This document shows positions 27,414-35,114 of a stretch of 64,000 nt of DNA, in pieces; position 1 is the first letter of the stretch; the number at the start of each line of letters is the position of its first letter. A model generated the notes under the pieces. It saw nothing but the letters and a program-made list of their open reading frames with translations, was not told the origin of the DNA and did not search any database. The translations under genes were made by a program, and so were the position numbers. The DNA lies in assembly GCA_937924525.1 (NCBI GenBank), contig CALDSU010000001.1:248001-312000 (forward strand), written 5' to 3'. Source of the DNA: an uncultured Bryobacteraceae bacterium. Its GTDB lineage: Bacteria > Acidobacteriota > Terriglobia > Bryobacterales > Bryobacteraceae.

Positions 27414-28894
27414 GGCCGGTACTCCAGATCGGGATCGAGCGGGTAGATAGGGCGCTCAATGCGCTTCCAGGGCAGTTGGGTAAGGCGCGCCGTGCTCACG
27501 CCCGGCGTGTCCACCACGAAGATCTTGCTGGCCAGCGGCTCATAGGCCGCGCGAAAGCCGTTCGGCGATTTGACGACTACGATCTGGCAATGCGCCGGGT
27601 CAATGCCGTGGCTGCGAAACAACTCCGGGTCGACCGTCATGGCGGAACGCTCGGCGATCAGCACGCGGACCAGGCCGTTGACGCCGGTTTCCAGCACGGC
27701 CGCGCCACCCATGTCGGTTTCGATGCCCGTGTTGTAACCGCGCGCCCGCGCGATCCAGCGGCCATCCGAGATCAGCCGCACGCGGCCCTTCACCTTTACC
27801 GGCCGCGAGTGCTTGCGGTCGAACGCGCCGCCGATTTTCAGGCTGACCGTGGCGCCCACGCCCGCCGCCCGCAGGGCGCGGACCGCGGCCGGGTCAACCA
27901 GGAAGATGGCCGCCGGCCCGGTCAGCGGCGCGCGCACCAGGTGCTTGAGGACGCCGGTCGAATCCCCCGGCGAGCCCGAACCGGTGCTATCGGACGATTC
28001 GGCCAGGACCACCGGCCCCCCTTTTGTCCGGAGCGCCTGGGCGACGGCTTCCTCGGCCGGAATCAAATGCGGTGCGAACTTGCGGCGGATGTCCCAGAAT
28101 TTCTGCGCCAGCTGGGCGGCGGCGCGGTCCGCGGTCCGCTCATCGTCATTGGTGACCACCACCACCGCGGAGCCCATCTCCCGGATGTCCAGCCAAGGCT
28201 GCACAGGAAAGATGGACACCGCTTCGGCGCGGCCCGCGCGCTCGAGTTGCTGCGCGCGCGAGAACAACGTGTGCGCGGGACCATGTGCGGTCTGCTGATT
28301 CTCTGCATTCACGATCAGCGGGAGTTTGCGCCAGCGCATGACGGGCTTGACTTCGCCGCGGAGGATGCGCAACAGCAACCGGGCCGCTTTTTGGCCGGTT
28401 TCGAACATGTCGACATGCGGGTAGGTGTGATAACCGCAAATGGCGGTAGCCAGGCGGACCATGGCGGCGGTCACATTGGCGTGCAGATCCAGCGTGAGCA
28501 CGATCGGCACGTCCGGGCCCACGAGCTTGCGGAAGCGGCTCAGCAGATGACCTTCGACGTCGTCCTCGCCCTCGGCGGTCTGCGCCCCGTGCATGGCCAG
28601 CAGCACCGCTTCGGGTTGCGGCACGGCGGAGAGGGCGCGGCCATAGTCCTCCATCAATCGGTGAAAGTCGTCCCGCAGCAGGCGGTTCGCCGTGATGGCC
28701 CACCCGGCCCCGACCGGCGCGATGGTCTTCCGCGCGCGGGTCAGCACGTCAATGAACCCGCCCATCTCCGTGAGTTTGCCGGCGTGCCGGTCAAAAGCCG
28801 CCTGGCCGAATACCGGCGAGAAATCCGCGTACCGCGTGTGAACGGGGGAAAAAGTATTGCTTTCTTGGAGCAGCGAAGCGATTGCGATGGCCAC
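27410..28894 (-). CDS. M81 family metallopeptidase (MlrC-like)
   Basis: 494 residues from the GTG at 28894, chosen because the family N-terminus (VAIAIASLLQESNTFSP) starts there. Family landmarks: MHGAQTAEGEDDVEG, LTLDLHANVT and CGYHTYPHVDM, which carry the likely zinc ligands (Asp/His), and the C-terminal DUF1485-type domain. MlrC hydrolyses linearised microcystin in sphingomonads; most family members act on unknown small amides or peptides. Paired with an organic-anion symporter. Confidence 0.88.
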   Translation of the reverse strand: MAIAIASLLQESNTFSPVHTRYADFSPVFGQAAFDRHAGKLTEMGGFIDVLTRARKTIAPVGAGWAITANRLLRDDFHRLMEDYGRALSAVPQPEAVLLAMHGAQTAEGEDDVEGHLLSRFRKLVGPDVPIVLTLDLHANVTAAMVRLATAICGYHTYPHVDMFETGQKAARLLLRILRGEVKPVMRWRKLPLIVNAENQQTAHGPAHTLFSRAQQLERAGRAEAVSIFPVQPWLDIREMGSAVVVVTNDDERTADRAAAQLAQKFWDIRRKFAPHLIPAEEAVAQALRTKGGPVVLAESSDSTGSGSPGDSTGVLKHLVRAPLTGPAAIFLVDPAAVRALRAAGVGATVSLKIGGAFDRKHSRPVKVKGRVRLISDGRWIARARGYNTGIETDMGGAAVLETGVNGLVRVLIAERSAMTVDPELFRSHGIDPAHCQIVVVKSPNGFRAAYEPLASKIFVVDTPGVSTARLTQLPWKRIERPIYPLDPDLEYRP

Positions 28895-28971
28895 GTCGCC
28901 CCGATTGTATCCGGCTTGGGGACTCCGGCGCGGGGGGCGTCCGGTTTCTGATAGCATCAACCCGGATCCCT

Positions 28972-31107
28972 ATGCGTGGAATTCTTCCTCTGCTTTGCGC
29001 AGGCTCGCTGGCCGCCCAAACCCTGCCGGGCACCCGGCCGCTGGAACAAACCGGGGACCTGGCGGCGGCGATGGTGCAGGGCATATTTGTCCACCTTCAC
29101 CGCCTGAACGCCGACGCGGTCGCCAAGCGCAAGCCGACCCCCGACGGTCTGCGCACCATCATTGGCGCGGCTGATGCCCGCGCGCCCTTTTCCGTCCTGG
29201 AGTTAGTGGGGACCACCGCCGAGCCTGCCGTGCGCCATGACTCGGATCGGGTCGAGGTCACCGCGGTGCGCTGGCCCGTTTGGGAAGGCGTGCACGGCGA
29301 GGGTTTGCGGTTCCGGCCCAAGGGCCGTGTGGCGGCGCGCGTGGTGGCGCTGCCGGACGCTGATCAGGACCCCGAGCAGCTTACCATCGCCTGGAAGCTG
29401 GCCCACGCCGGCATAGAAGTGCTGGCGCCGGTGCTGACCGATCGCAAGAACACCTGGTCGGGTAACCCCCGCTTCCGCTTCACCAACCAGAGCCATCGGG
29501 AATTCGTCTACCGGATGGCGTATCCGGTAGGCCGGCACCTCATCGGCTACGAAGTGCAAAAGGCGCTGGCGGCGGTCGATTGGTTCGCGCGGCAAGGGAA
29601 TGCGCCCATCGGCATCTGGGGCTATGGCGAAGGCGGACTGCTGGCGCTCTATGCCGCCGCGCTCGACGTCCGGGTGGACGCGGCGGTGGTGTCCGGCTAT
29701 TTCACCTCGCGGCAGGATCTCTGGCGGGAACCGATTTACCGCAATGTGTGGGGGCTGCTGAAAGACTTCGGCGACGCGGAGATCGCGGCGCTGGCGGCGC
29801 CGCGCCGGATTCTGGTGGAGACGGCCGCCGGTCCCGAGGGGAAAGAGCCCTCCGAGGCCGATCCGCAGCGGCAGGGCGGAGCGCCGGGCGAGTTGAGATC
29901 GCCGCGTCCTGACGAGGCGCGCGCGGAAGCCGGGCGCGCCCGCGCGCTGGGCGCCTGGATCGCCGTCCATGCGGACGCGACGAACGCTTTCCTCGAGGCG
30001 CTGCGTGTGTCTCCGCCCGCCGCCGTCCCGCCCGCGCCGCCGCTCCGCCCGGTGGATCGCCGCCGCCGCCAGTTTGACGAACTGGTCCACCACACGCAGC
30101 GGCTGGTCCGGCAGTCGATGACGGTGCGCGATGCGCGCTGGGGCAAGGCCAGCTTCGATACCCCCGAGCGCTTCCGGGCCTCCTCCGAGCCGATCCGGCG
30201 GCTTTTTCAGCAGGAAGTGATCGGCGTGCCGCCGCCCCCTTCGGCGTCCCCCAATCCGCGCACCCGGCTCAGCTACCGCGCCGAAAAATGGGACGGCTAC
30301 GAGGTGACCCTTGACGTGTACCCCGAGGTCTTCGCTTACGGGGTGCTGCTGGTGCCGAAGGGTATCGCCCCGGGCGAGCGGCGGCCGGTGGTGTACGTCC
30401 AGCACGGTCTGGAAGGCCGCGCCCAATCGATGTTCGGAACCAAACCGGAAGAGGCGATCACCGGCCCGCGCGACTATGCGTACTACATCAACATCGGATC
30501 GAAACTGGCCGAGGAGGGCTTTGTTGTGTTTGCTCCGCAGAACCCGTACCTGTCGCCTTTCCGGCAAGCCTGGCGGATCGGCAACCCCCTGAAGCTGACC
30601 ATCTATTCGTATATCTGGGCGCAGACGCAACGCACGCTGGACTGGATCCAGTCGCTGCCGTGGGTGGATCCGAAGCGGATCGGATACTACGGGCTTTCCT
30701 ACGGAGGAAAGACCGCGCTGCGGATTCCGGCGCTCGAGGAGCGGTTCGCCCTCTCGATCTGCTCGGGGGACTTCAATGAATGGGTGGGAAAGCTGTCCTC
30801 GGTGGACCTTGGCTTCTCGTATCTGTTTACCGGGGAATACGAGATGCCCGAGTTCGACCTGGGCGGCGTGGCCAGCCATGCCGAGATGGCCTGGATGATT
30901 TTTCCGCGCCCGTTCATGGTGGAGCGGGGCCACCGGGACGGCGTGGGCATCGACGAGATGGTGGCGTGGGAATTCGCCCGCGTCCAGCGCCTCTATGACG
31001 AGATGGGGTTGGGCGGGCGCACGCGGATCGAGTATTTCAACGGACCGCACAAAATCCATGGAGTGGGGACGGTCGAGTTCCTCCGGCGTTTCTTGATGGG
31101 AAAATGA
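28972..31107 (+). CDS. Secreted tandem alpha/beta hydrolase, first domain lacking its nucleophile
   Basis: 711 residues from the ATG at 28972, with a short signal peptide (GILPLLCAGSLAAQ). Two alpha/beta hydrolase folds are fused. In the first the elbow reads GIWGYGEGG, so the nucleophile position (219) is Gly, not Ser. In the second it is IGYYGLSYGG with Ser576 intact, and FNGPHKIHGVG near the end provides the His. The second domain resembles acetyl-xylan-esterase/dienelactone-hydrolase-type enzymes common in Acidobacteria and Planctomycetes. The linker (about 275–345) is Pro/Arg/Ala-rich. Probably removes ester groups from plant or microbial polymers; the first domain may bind substrate. 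Confidence 0.75.
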   Translation: MRGILPLLCAGSLAAQTLPGTRPLEQTGDLAAAMVQGIFVHLHRLNADAVAKRKPTPDGLRTIIGAADARAPFSVLELVGTTAEPAVRHDSDRVEVTAVRWPVWEGVHGEGLRFRPKGRVAARVVALPDADQDPEQLTIAWKLAHAGIEVLAPVLTDRKNTWSGNPRFRFTNQSHREFVYRMAYPVGRHLIGYEVQKALAAVDWFARQGNAPIGIWGYGEGGLLALYAAALDVRVDAAVVSGYFTSRQDLWREPIYRNVWGLLKDFGDAEIAALAAPRRILVETAAGPEGKEPSEADPQRQGGAPGELRSPRPDEARAEAGRARALGAWIAVHADATNAFLEALRVSPPAAVPPAPPLRPVDRRRRQFDELVHHTQRLVRQSMTVRDARWGKASFDTPERFRASSEPIRRLFQQEVIGVPPPPSASPNPRTRLSYRAEKWDGYEVTLDVYPEVFAYGVLLVPKGIAPGERRPVVYVQHGLEGRAQSMFGTKPEEAITGPRDYAYYINIGSKLAEEGFVVFAPQNPYLSPFRQAWRIGNPLKLTIYSYIWAQTQRTLDWIQSLPWVDPKRIGYYGLSYGGKTALRIPALEERFALSICSGDFNEWVGKLSSVDLGFSYLFTGEYEMPEFDLGGVASHAEMAWMIFPRPFMVERGHRDGVGIDEMVAWEFARVQRLYDEMGLGGRTRIEYFNGPHKIHGVGTVEFLRRFLMGK

Positions 31108-31128
31108 GGCCCGGCGGCTTCAGGAGCC

Positions 31129-31214
31129 TGTTGAAAAACCGGGGCAGGCTGCTCTGCCCCGAAGCGCACCCAGCGAAAATCAGTGACTTACGATTCCCAG
31201 CGTTTTTTTGAACA
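31129..31214. repeat. Short element with near-inverted ends between convergent genes
   Basis: TGTTGAAAAAC (31129–31139) faces GTTTTTTTGAACA (31202–31214), an imperfect inverted pair about 86 bp across. Inside is a perfect hairpin GGGGCA/TGCCCC (31141–31160). TGTTGAAAAAC resembles the ends of several IS families and miniature elements; no transposase is present. It lies between the stops of the hydrolase and motB genes and could also act as a weak bidirectional terminator (T7 run at 31203). Confidence 0.4.
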
Positions 31215-31229
31215 ATCTCTTCAGTAAGA

Positions 31230-32063
31230 TTAGTGCCCGGCGGCCGGGGAAGAAGGGGTTTCCGGGGGCTTGGCAGGCTTCTCTGCGGCGGAAGGGAGCG
31301 CATCGGTTTGGTTCTTGAGGGCAGTTTCCAGGTCGGCTTCCTGATATTTGACGATGACCGAGATCCTCCGGTTGGAGGCATGCTCCGGGTTTTTGGCGTC
31401 CCGCAGGGAGCGGTCGGCGAACCCGCGCACCTGGGCCACCTGGCCGGGACGGAGGCCGTCGCTTTCCATCAGTCGGCGCGCCGCGTTGGCCCGGTCCGCG
31501 GACAGTTCCCAGTTGGTATACCCGTTGGTGGAAGCGTATGGTCTGGCGTCCGTGTGGCCTTCGATCAAGAGCGAGTTCGGCAGCGCGCCGAGTTGCCTGG
31601 CGAGCAATTTCAGGATTTCCTGCCCCTGCGGGCTGGGGTTTGGCCGTCCGCTTTCAAAGAACGTCCCCGTCTCATTTTCGAGCAGTTCGATCCGCAGTCC
31701 TTCTCCGGTGACAGTGATCTTCACCTGGTCCCGGATGGCGTCGATTTTAGGGATCTGGCGGATCGCGTTCTCGATCACGTCCTTCAATTTGCTCATGTCG
31801 TCGCGATGGATCAGGAGGCCCTCGCCGGCTCCGGCGAGGGTGGAGCCCATGAGTTTGCCGTGCCCGAGCGGATCCTGGAAATAGCCCCCAACGGCCTTTT
31901 TGACTTTCTCGTCGCTCGACAGGAGCCACAACACGATGAACAGCGCCATCATCGCGGTGACGAAATCGGCGTAGGCCACCTTCCAGGCGCCGCCGTGGTG
32001 GCCGCCGTGCCCGCCTTTCTTTTTGACGACGATGATGGGCGCCGGGCGCTCGGCGTCGCTCAT
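31230..32063 (-). CDS. motB: Flagellar motor stator protein MotB
   Basis: 277 residues. A basic N-terminus (VVKKKGGHGGHHGG) precedes the single membrane helix with the proton-binding Asp33 in YADFVTAMMALFIVLWLL. A plug/linker region follows, then the OmpA-like peptidoglycan-binding domain (about 145–245) with LLIEGHTDARPY and NWELSADRANAARR. Gly/His-rich N-terminus is unusual in its length. Overlaps the motA stop by 4 bp. With MotA it forms the ion-driven stator that turns the flagellum; the Asp and the general type suggest proton driving, not proven. Confidence 0.95.
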   Translation of the reverse strand: MSDAERPAPIIVVKKKGGHGGHHGGAWKVAYADFVTAMMALFIVLWLLSSDEKVKKAVGGYFQDPLGHGKLMGSTLAGAGEGLLIHRDDMSKLKDVIENAIRQIPKIDAIRDQVKITVTGEGLRIELLENETGTFFESGRPNPSPQGQEILKLLARQLGALPNSLLIEGHTDARPYASTNGYTNWELSADRANAARRLMESDGLRPGQVAQVRGFADRSLRDAKNPEHASNRRISVIVKYQEADLETALKNQTDALPSAAEKPAKPPETPSSPAAGH

Positions 32064-32929
32064 GCGCCACCTCCGCCTCCGCCGCCTTTGACCGCCCCCT
32101 CCATTTCCTTGAACGTGGGCCGGACATGATGGGGAATCGAACGGCGGGCGAACTCCAGGGCCAGAATCGGAGCACAGCCCTTCACAAACGAAATCAGCCC
32201 CTGCCGCAGCACCTGATAATATTGCGATTCCGCTTCGTTGATTTTGCTCATGTTCGACGCCAGGGGACCAAACAGGCCATAGCAGAGCAAGATGCCGAGA
32301 AAGGTGCCCACCAGCGCGGCCGCGACCTTGTGCCCGATTTCTTCCGGCGGTCCGCCGATCGCCCCCATCGTAATCACCACTCCCAGGACGGCCGCCACAA
32401 TACCCAGGCCTGGCAACGAATCGGCCACCGCGGTCAGCGCCGAAACCGGCTCGCTGGCCTCATGATGATGGACCTCGATATCCGCTTCCATCATCTGGTC
32501 GAGTTCGAAATTCCCCACGCCGCCGGTGATGGACATCCGCAAAGTGTCGCAGACAAAGTGCACGGCATGATGGTTTTTGAGAAACTTCGGATACTTGGAG
32601 AATACCTGGCTCTTTTCCGGTTCTTCGACGTCCGCCTCCAGTTTCGCCAGGCCGTTCTTGCGCGCGGCCAGGAACAGATCGTTCAACAGTCGGAGGGTTT
32701 CCAGGTAGACCGCTTTGTTGAATTTGCTGCCCCCGAGCACGCCCGCCAGTCCCTTCAGCAGGGCGAGGATGGTCTTGAGCGGGTTGGCGATGAAGAGCGT
32801 GCCGAGGGCGGCGCCGCCGATAATGACCAGCTCGGCGGGTTGAAACAGCACATGGAGATTGCCGTGTTCGAGCAGGTACCCGCCAATCACCGCCCCGAAC
32901 ACGACCACGATGCCAATGATTGCAAACAT
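32060..32929 (-). CDS. motA: Flagellar motor stator protein MotA
   Basis: 289 residues with four membrane helices: two at the N-terminus (MFAIIGIVVVFGAVIGGYLL region and a second near 30–48) and two near 155–215 (LGIVAAVLGVVITMG; VGTFLGILLCYGLFGPLA), and a large cytoplasmic loop between. The C-terminal tail ends in a run of glycines. It is the first gene of the motAB operon, preceded by a sigma-28-type promoter. No other flagellar or chemotaxis genes lie in the window, so the stator is encoded away from any flagellar cluster seen here. Confidence 0.95.
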   Translation of the reverse strand: MFAIIGIVVVFGAVIGGYLLEHGNLHVLFQPAELVIIGGAALGTLFIANPLKTILALLKGLAGVLGGSKFNKAVYLETLRLLNDLFLAARKNGLAKLEADVEEPEKSQVFSKYPKFLKNHHAVHFVCDTLRMSITGGVGNFELDQMMEADIEVHHHEASEPVSALTAVADSLPGLGIVAAVLGVVITMGAIGGPPEEIGHKVAAALVGTFLGILLCYGLFGPLASNMSKINEAESQYYQVLRQGLISFVKGCAPILALEFARRSIPHHVRPTFKEMEGAVKGGGGGGGA

Positions 32930-32938
32930 GGGTGCGCC

Positions 32939-32957
32939 GGGGGCTTGCTCGGCCCCC
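32939..32957 (-). promoter_or_regulatory. Leader hairpin directly upstream of motA
   Basis: In the predicted motA leader GGGGGC (minus strand, 32957–32952) pairs perfectly with GCCCCC (32944–32939), loop CGAGCAA, ending 9 bases before the ATG. The only G-rich stretch that could serve as ribosome binding site lies inside the stem, so the hairpin could limit translation. Confidence 0.4.
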
Positions 32958-32967
32958 CAATTTCCAG

Positions 32968-32994
32968 CTATCGGCCGGAATCGGCAACCCTTTA
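32968..32994 (-). promoter_or_regulatory. Sigma-28 (FliA) type promoter of motAB
   Basis: Minus strand: TAAAGGGT (32994–32987), 11-bp spacer, GCCGATAG (32975–32968). The flagellar sigma-28 consensus is TAAAGTTT–N11–GCCGATAA, so the spacer is exact and 13 of 16 positions agree. The -10 element ends 38 bp before the motA ATG. The gene content (motAB) is a classic late flagellar class, which supports the call. Confidence 0.8.
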
Positions 32995-33038
32995 ACGGGA
33001 CAGGGCGTGGCGGTTTGGCGCGGAGGCCAGCCCCACTC

Positions 33039-33596
33039 TCAATGGGCTCCGCCGCCGCGGATTTCGTATTTTTGCAGGATCTCCTGCCAGAGTCCCTTCG
33101 CCTTGAGGATGAACTCGATAGCGTCGCGCACCGCTCCGCTTCCTCCCGGCGCCGCCGTCACATAATGGGCTTCGCCTTTCACCTCGGGGCGCGCGTTGGC
33201 GGTGGCGACCGCGAAACCCACGCGATGCATCACCACCACATCCGTCAGATCGTCTCCAATATAGCCAACTTCCTCCGCCGAGACGCCGGCGTCGGCCATG
33301 ATCTCTTCGAGGATCGGAATCTTTTCGATGTGGCCCTGGTAGACGTAGCTCATTTTGACCTGGCGGCACCGCTCGGCGGTCGCCGGGGAGACCCGCCCGC
33401 TGATGACGCCCGTGCGGATGCCTTTCCAGTTCAGCCATTGCAGCGCAATCCCGTCCTGCGAATCGAAACCTTTGGTCTCGACCATCTTCCCGTCCGGTCC
33501 CGGAAGGTTGTACAGGCGGCCGTCGGTCATGACGCCGTCCACATCCATCAGTAAGAGTTTCACTTTGGCGGCGCGGTCATCCACGGTCGGGGACAA
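33039..33596 (-). CDS. kdsC: HAD phosphatase, KdsC-type (KDO 8-phosphate phosphatase)
   Basis: 185 residues from a TTG at 33596, preceded by GAGGAG at a 6-base distance; no ATG or GTG gives a sensible start nearer. C0-type HAD with no cap: motif I LLMDVDGVMTDG (Asp18, Asp20), motif II VISGR, and motif III/IV YIGDDLTDVVVM, as in KdsC, which removes phosphate from KDO-8-P in lipopolysaccharide synthesis. The insertion LPGPDGKMVETKGFDSQDG is the family's beta-hairpin. Other members act on related sialic-acid phosphates, so the exact substrate is inferred. No kdsA/kdsD neighbours. Confidence 0.85.
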   Translation of the reverse strand: MSPTVDDRAAKVKLLLMDVDGVMTDGRLYNLPGPDGKMVETKGFDSQDGIALQWLNWKGIRTGVISGRVSPATAERCRQVKMSYVYQGHIEKIPILEEIMADAGVSAEEVGYIGDDLTDVVVMHRVGFAVATANARPEVKGEAHYVTAAPGGSGAVRDAIEFILKAKGLWQEILQKYEIRGGGAH

Positions 33597-33701
33597 TGCG
33601 GACTCCTCAAAGATTTGGGCTTCGGAAAATGTCGGGAACGGCTTGAGCGGCAAACCGACCTCACAGTATACCGCGGCCAGCCGATAGAATCGGAGTTGCA
33701 G

Positions 33702-35114
33702 ATGCGGGAAGTGGTGCAAGAGACCATCCGCCGTTATCGGATGCTGGAGCCCGGACAAACCGTCGGGATCGCCGTGTCCGGCGGAGCCGACTCGATGGCC
33801 CTGCTCGACGTGATGGCCGGGCTGGCTGCCGATTGGCGGTGGGCGGTGAAGGTTCTGCATGTGAATCACTTGCTCCGCGGGGAAGAAAGCGAGCAAGATC
33901 AACGATTTGTAGAGGATCAGGCACGCCGCTACGGGTTCCCGCTGCGGGTGGAGCGCCGGCCCGTGCCCTCGGACCAGAATCTCGAAGAGGCCGCCCGGCA
34001 CATTCGTCTGGATTTCTTCCGGCGGCTCATCGGAGCCGGCGAGGTGGACCGCGTGGCGACCGGGCACACGCGGTCGGATCAAGCCGAAACCGTGCTGTTC
34101 CGCTTGCTGCGAGGCAGCGGCACGGCCGGACTGGCCGGGATCCGCCCGGTGACCTCGGACGGCATGGTGCGCCCTTTCCTCAGCGTGTCGCGGGCCCAGG
34201 TGCTGGAGTATTTAACCGAGAGACAACTGCCTTGGCGGGAAGATTCGTCCAATCAGAACGAGGGTTTTGCCCGCAACCGGATCCGGCGGCGCTGGCTTCC
34301 CGAACTTGCCGCCGAGAACCCCTCGCTCGAGGAGACGCTGGCGCGGACGGCCGATTGGGCTCGGGAAGAGGAGGGATTCTGGACCGAGTACCTACGCGCG
34401 GCGCTGGCCACGGTCGCCCGGGACGCGGCGGGGGCTGCCATTCTGCCTGTCGAAGCCCTGACCGCGCTTCCGCGCGCGGCCGCCCGGCGTCTGGTGCGCG
34501 CTACCGCCGCGGAAATCAAAGGCGACCTGCGAGGTCTGACTTTGGAGCACGTCGACCGGATGGTCGCCATGGCCGAGGGACCGGAGGGGCATGACCGCAT
34601 GCAGGCCCCAGGTCTGGACGTGGTGAGATCTTTCTCCTGGATCCGCTTTGCCAGGCCCGAACCTCCTCAAAGCAGAGACTTTTCCATTCCGCTTCCCGAC
34701 TCGGGCCGGGTGCCGCTGCCCGGCGGCGGCGTGCTGCGGCTGGAACTTACTGAATCCGAGCGCGCCGGAGATTGCGTCTATAATGATGGCGTGGGTAGGT
34801 TGGACTGGTTTCGTCTCGCGCGGCCTCTGCTGGTTCGTAACTGGAGACCCGGCGATCAATACCAGCCAGCCGGCCGGTCTGCGGCGAGCAAGATCAAGTC
34901 GCTCTTTCAGGAATCCCGGGTGCCGCTTTGGGAGCGGCGCTCGTGGCCAGTCGTCACCGCCGGACCAGTCATTGCCTGGAGTCGGCGCTTTGGTCCTGAA
35001 GCGGGCTGTTGCGCTTCGCCGGAGAGCGCGAAAGTCCTGAAAATCTGGGAGGAGCCGGTTTCCGGGAGAACCGCCCCGGACCTTCTGGCCGCTGGTGAAA
35101 CGGAGGTTGCGTAG
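33702..35114 (+). CDS. tilS: tRNA(Ile)-lysidine synthase TilS
   Basis: 470 residues from the ATG at 33702, with GGAG six bases upstream. The N-type ATP pyrophosphatase loop [12 protein letters not shown] (about 25–36), [35 protein letters not shown] and the [12 protein letters not shown] stretch are TilS hallmarks; the C-terminal domain ends with [11 protein letters not shown] and [10 protein letters not shown]. It modifies C34 of the tRNA-Ile that reads AUA. The stop overlaps the first base of ftsH, an order (tilS–ftsH) conserved in many bacteria. Confidence 0.96.
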   Translation: MREVVQETIRRYRMLEPGQTVGIAVSGGADSMALLDVMAGLAADWRWAVKVLHVNHLLRGEESEQDQRFVEDQARRYGFPLRVERRPVPSDQNLEEAARHIRLDFFRRLIGAGEVDRVATGHTRSDQAETVLFRLLRGSGTAGLAGIRPVTSDGMVRPFLSVSRAQVLEYLTERQLPWREDSSNQNEGFARNRIRRRWLPELAAENPSLEETLARTADWAREEEGFWTEYLRAALATVARDAAGAAILPVEALTALPRAAARRLVRATAAEIKGDLRGLTLEHVDRMVAMAEGPEGHDRMQAPGLDVVRSFSWIRFARPEPPQSRDFSIPLPDSGRVPLPGGGVLRLELTESERAGDCVYNDGVGRLDWFRLARPLLVRNWRPGDQYQPAGRSAASKIKSLFQESRVPLWERRSWPVVTAGPVIAWSRRFGPEAGCCASPESAKVLKIWEEPVSGRTAPDLLAAGETEVA

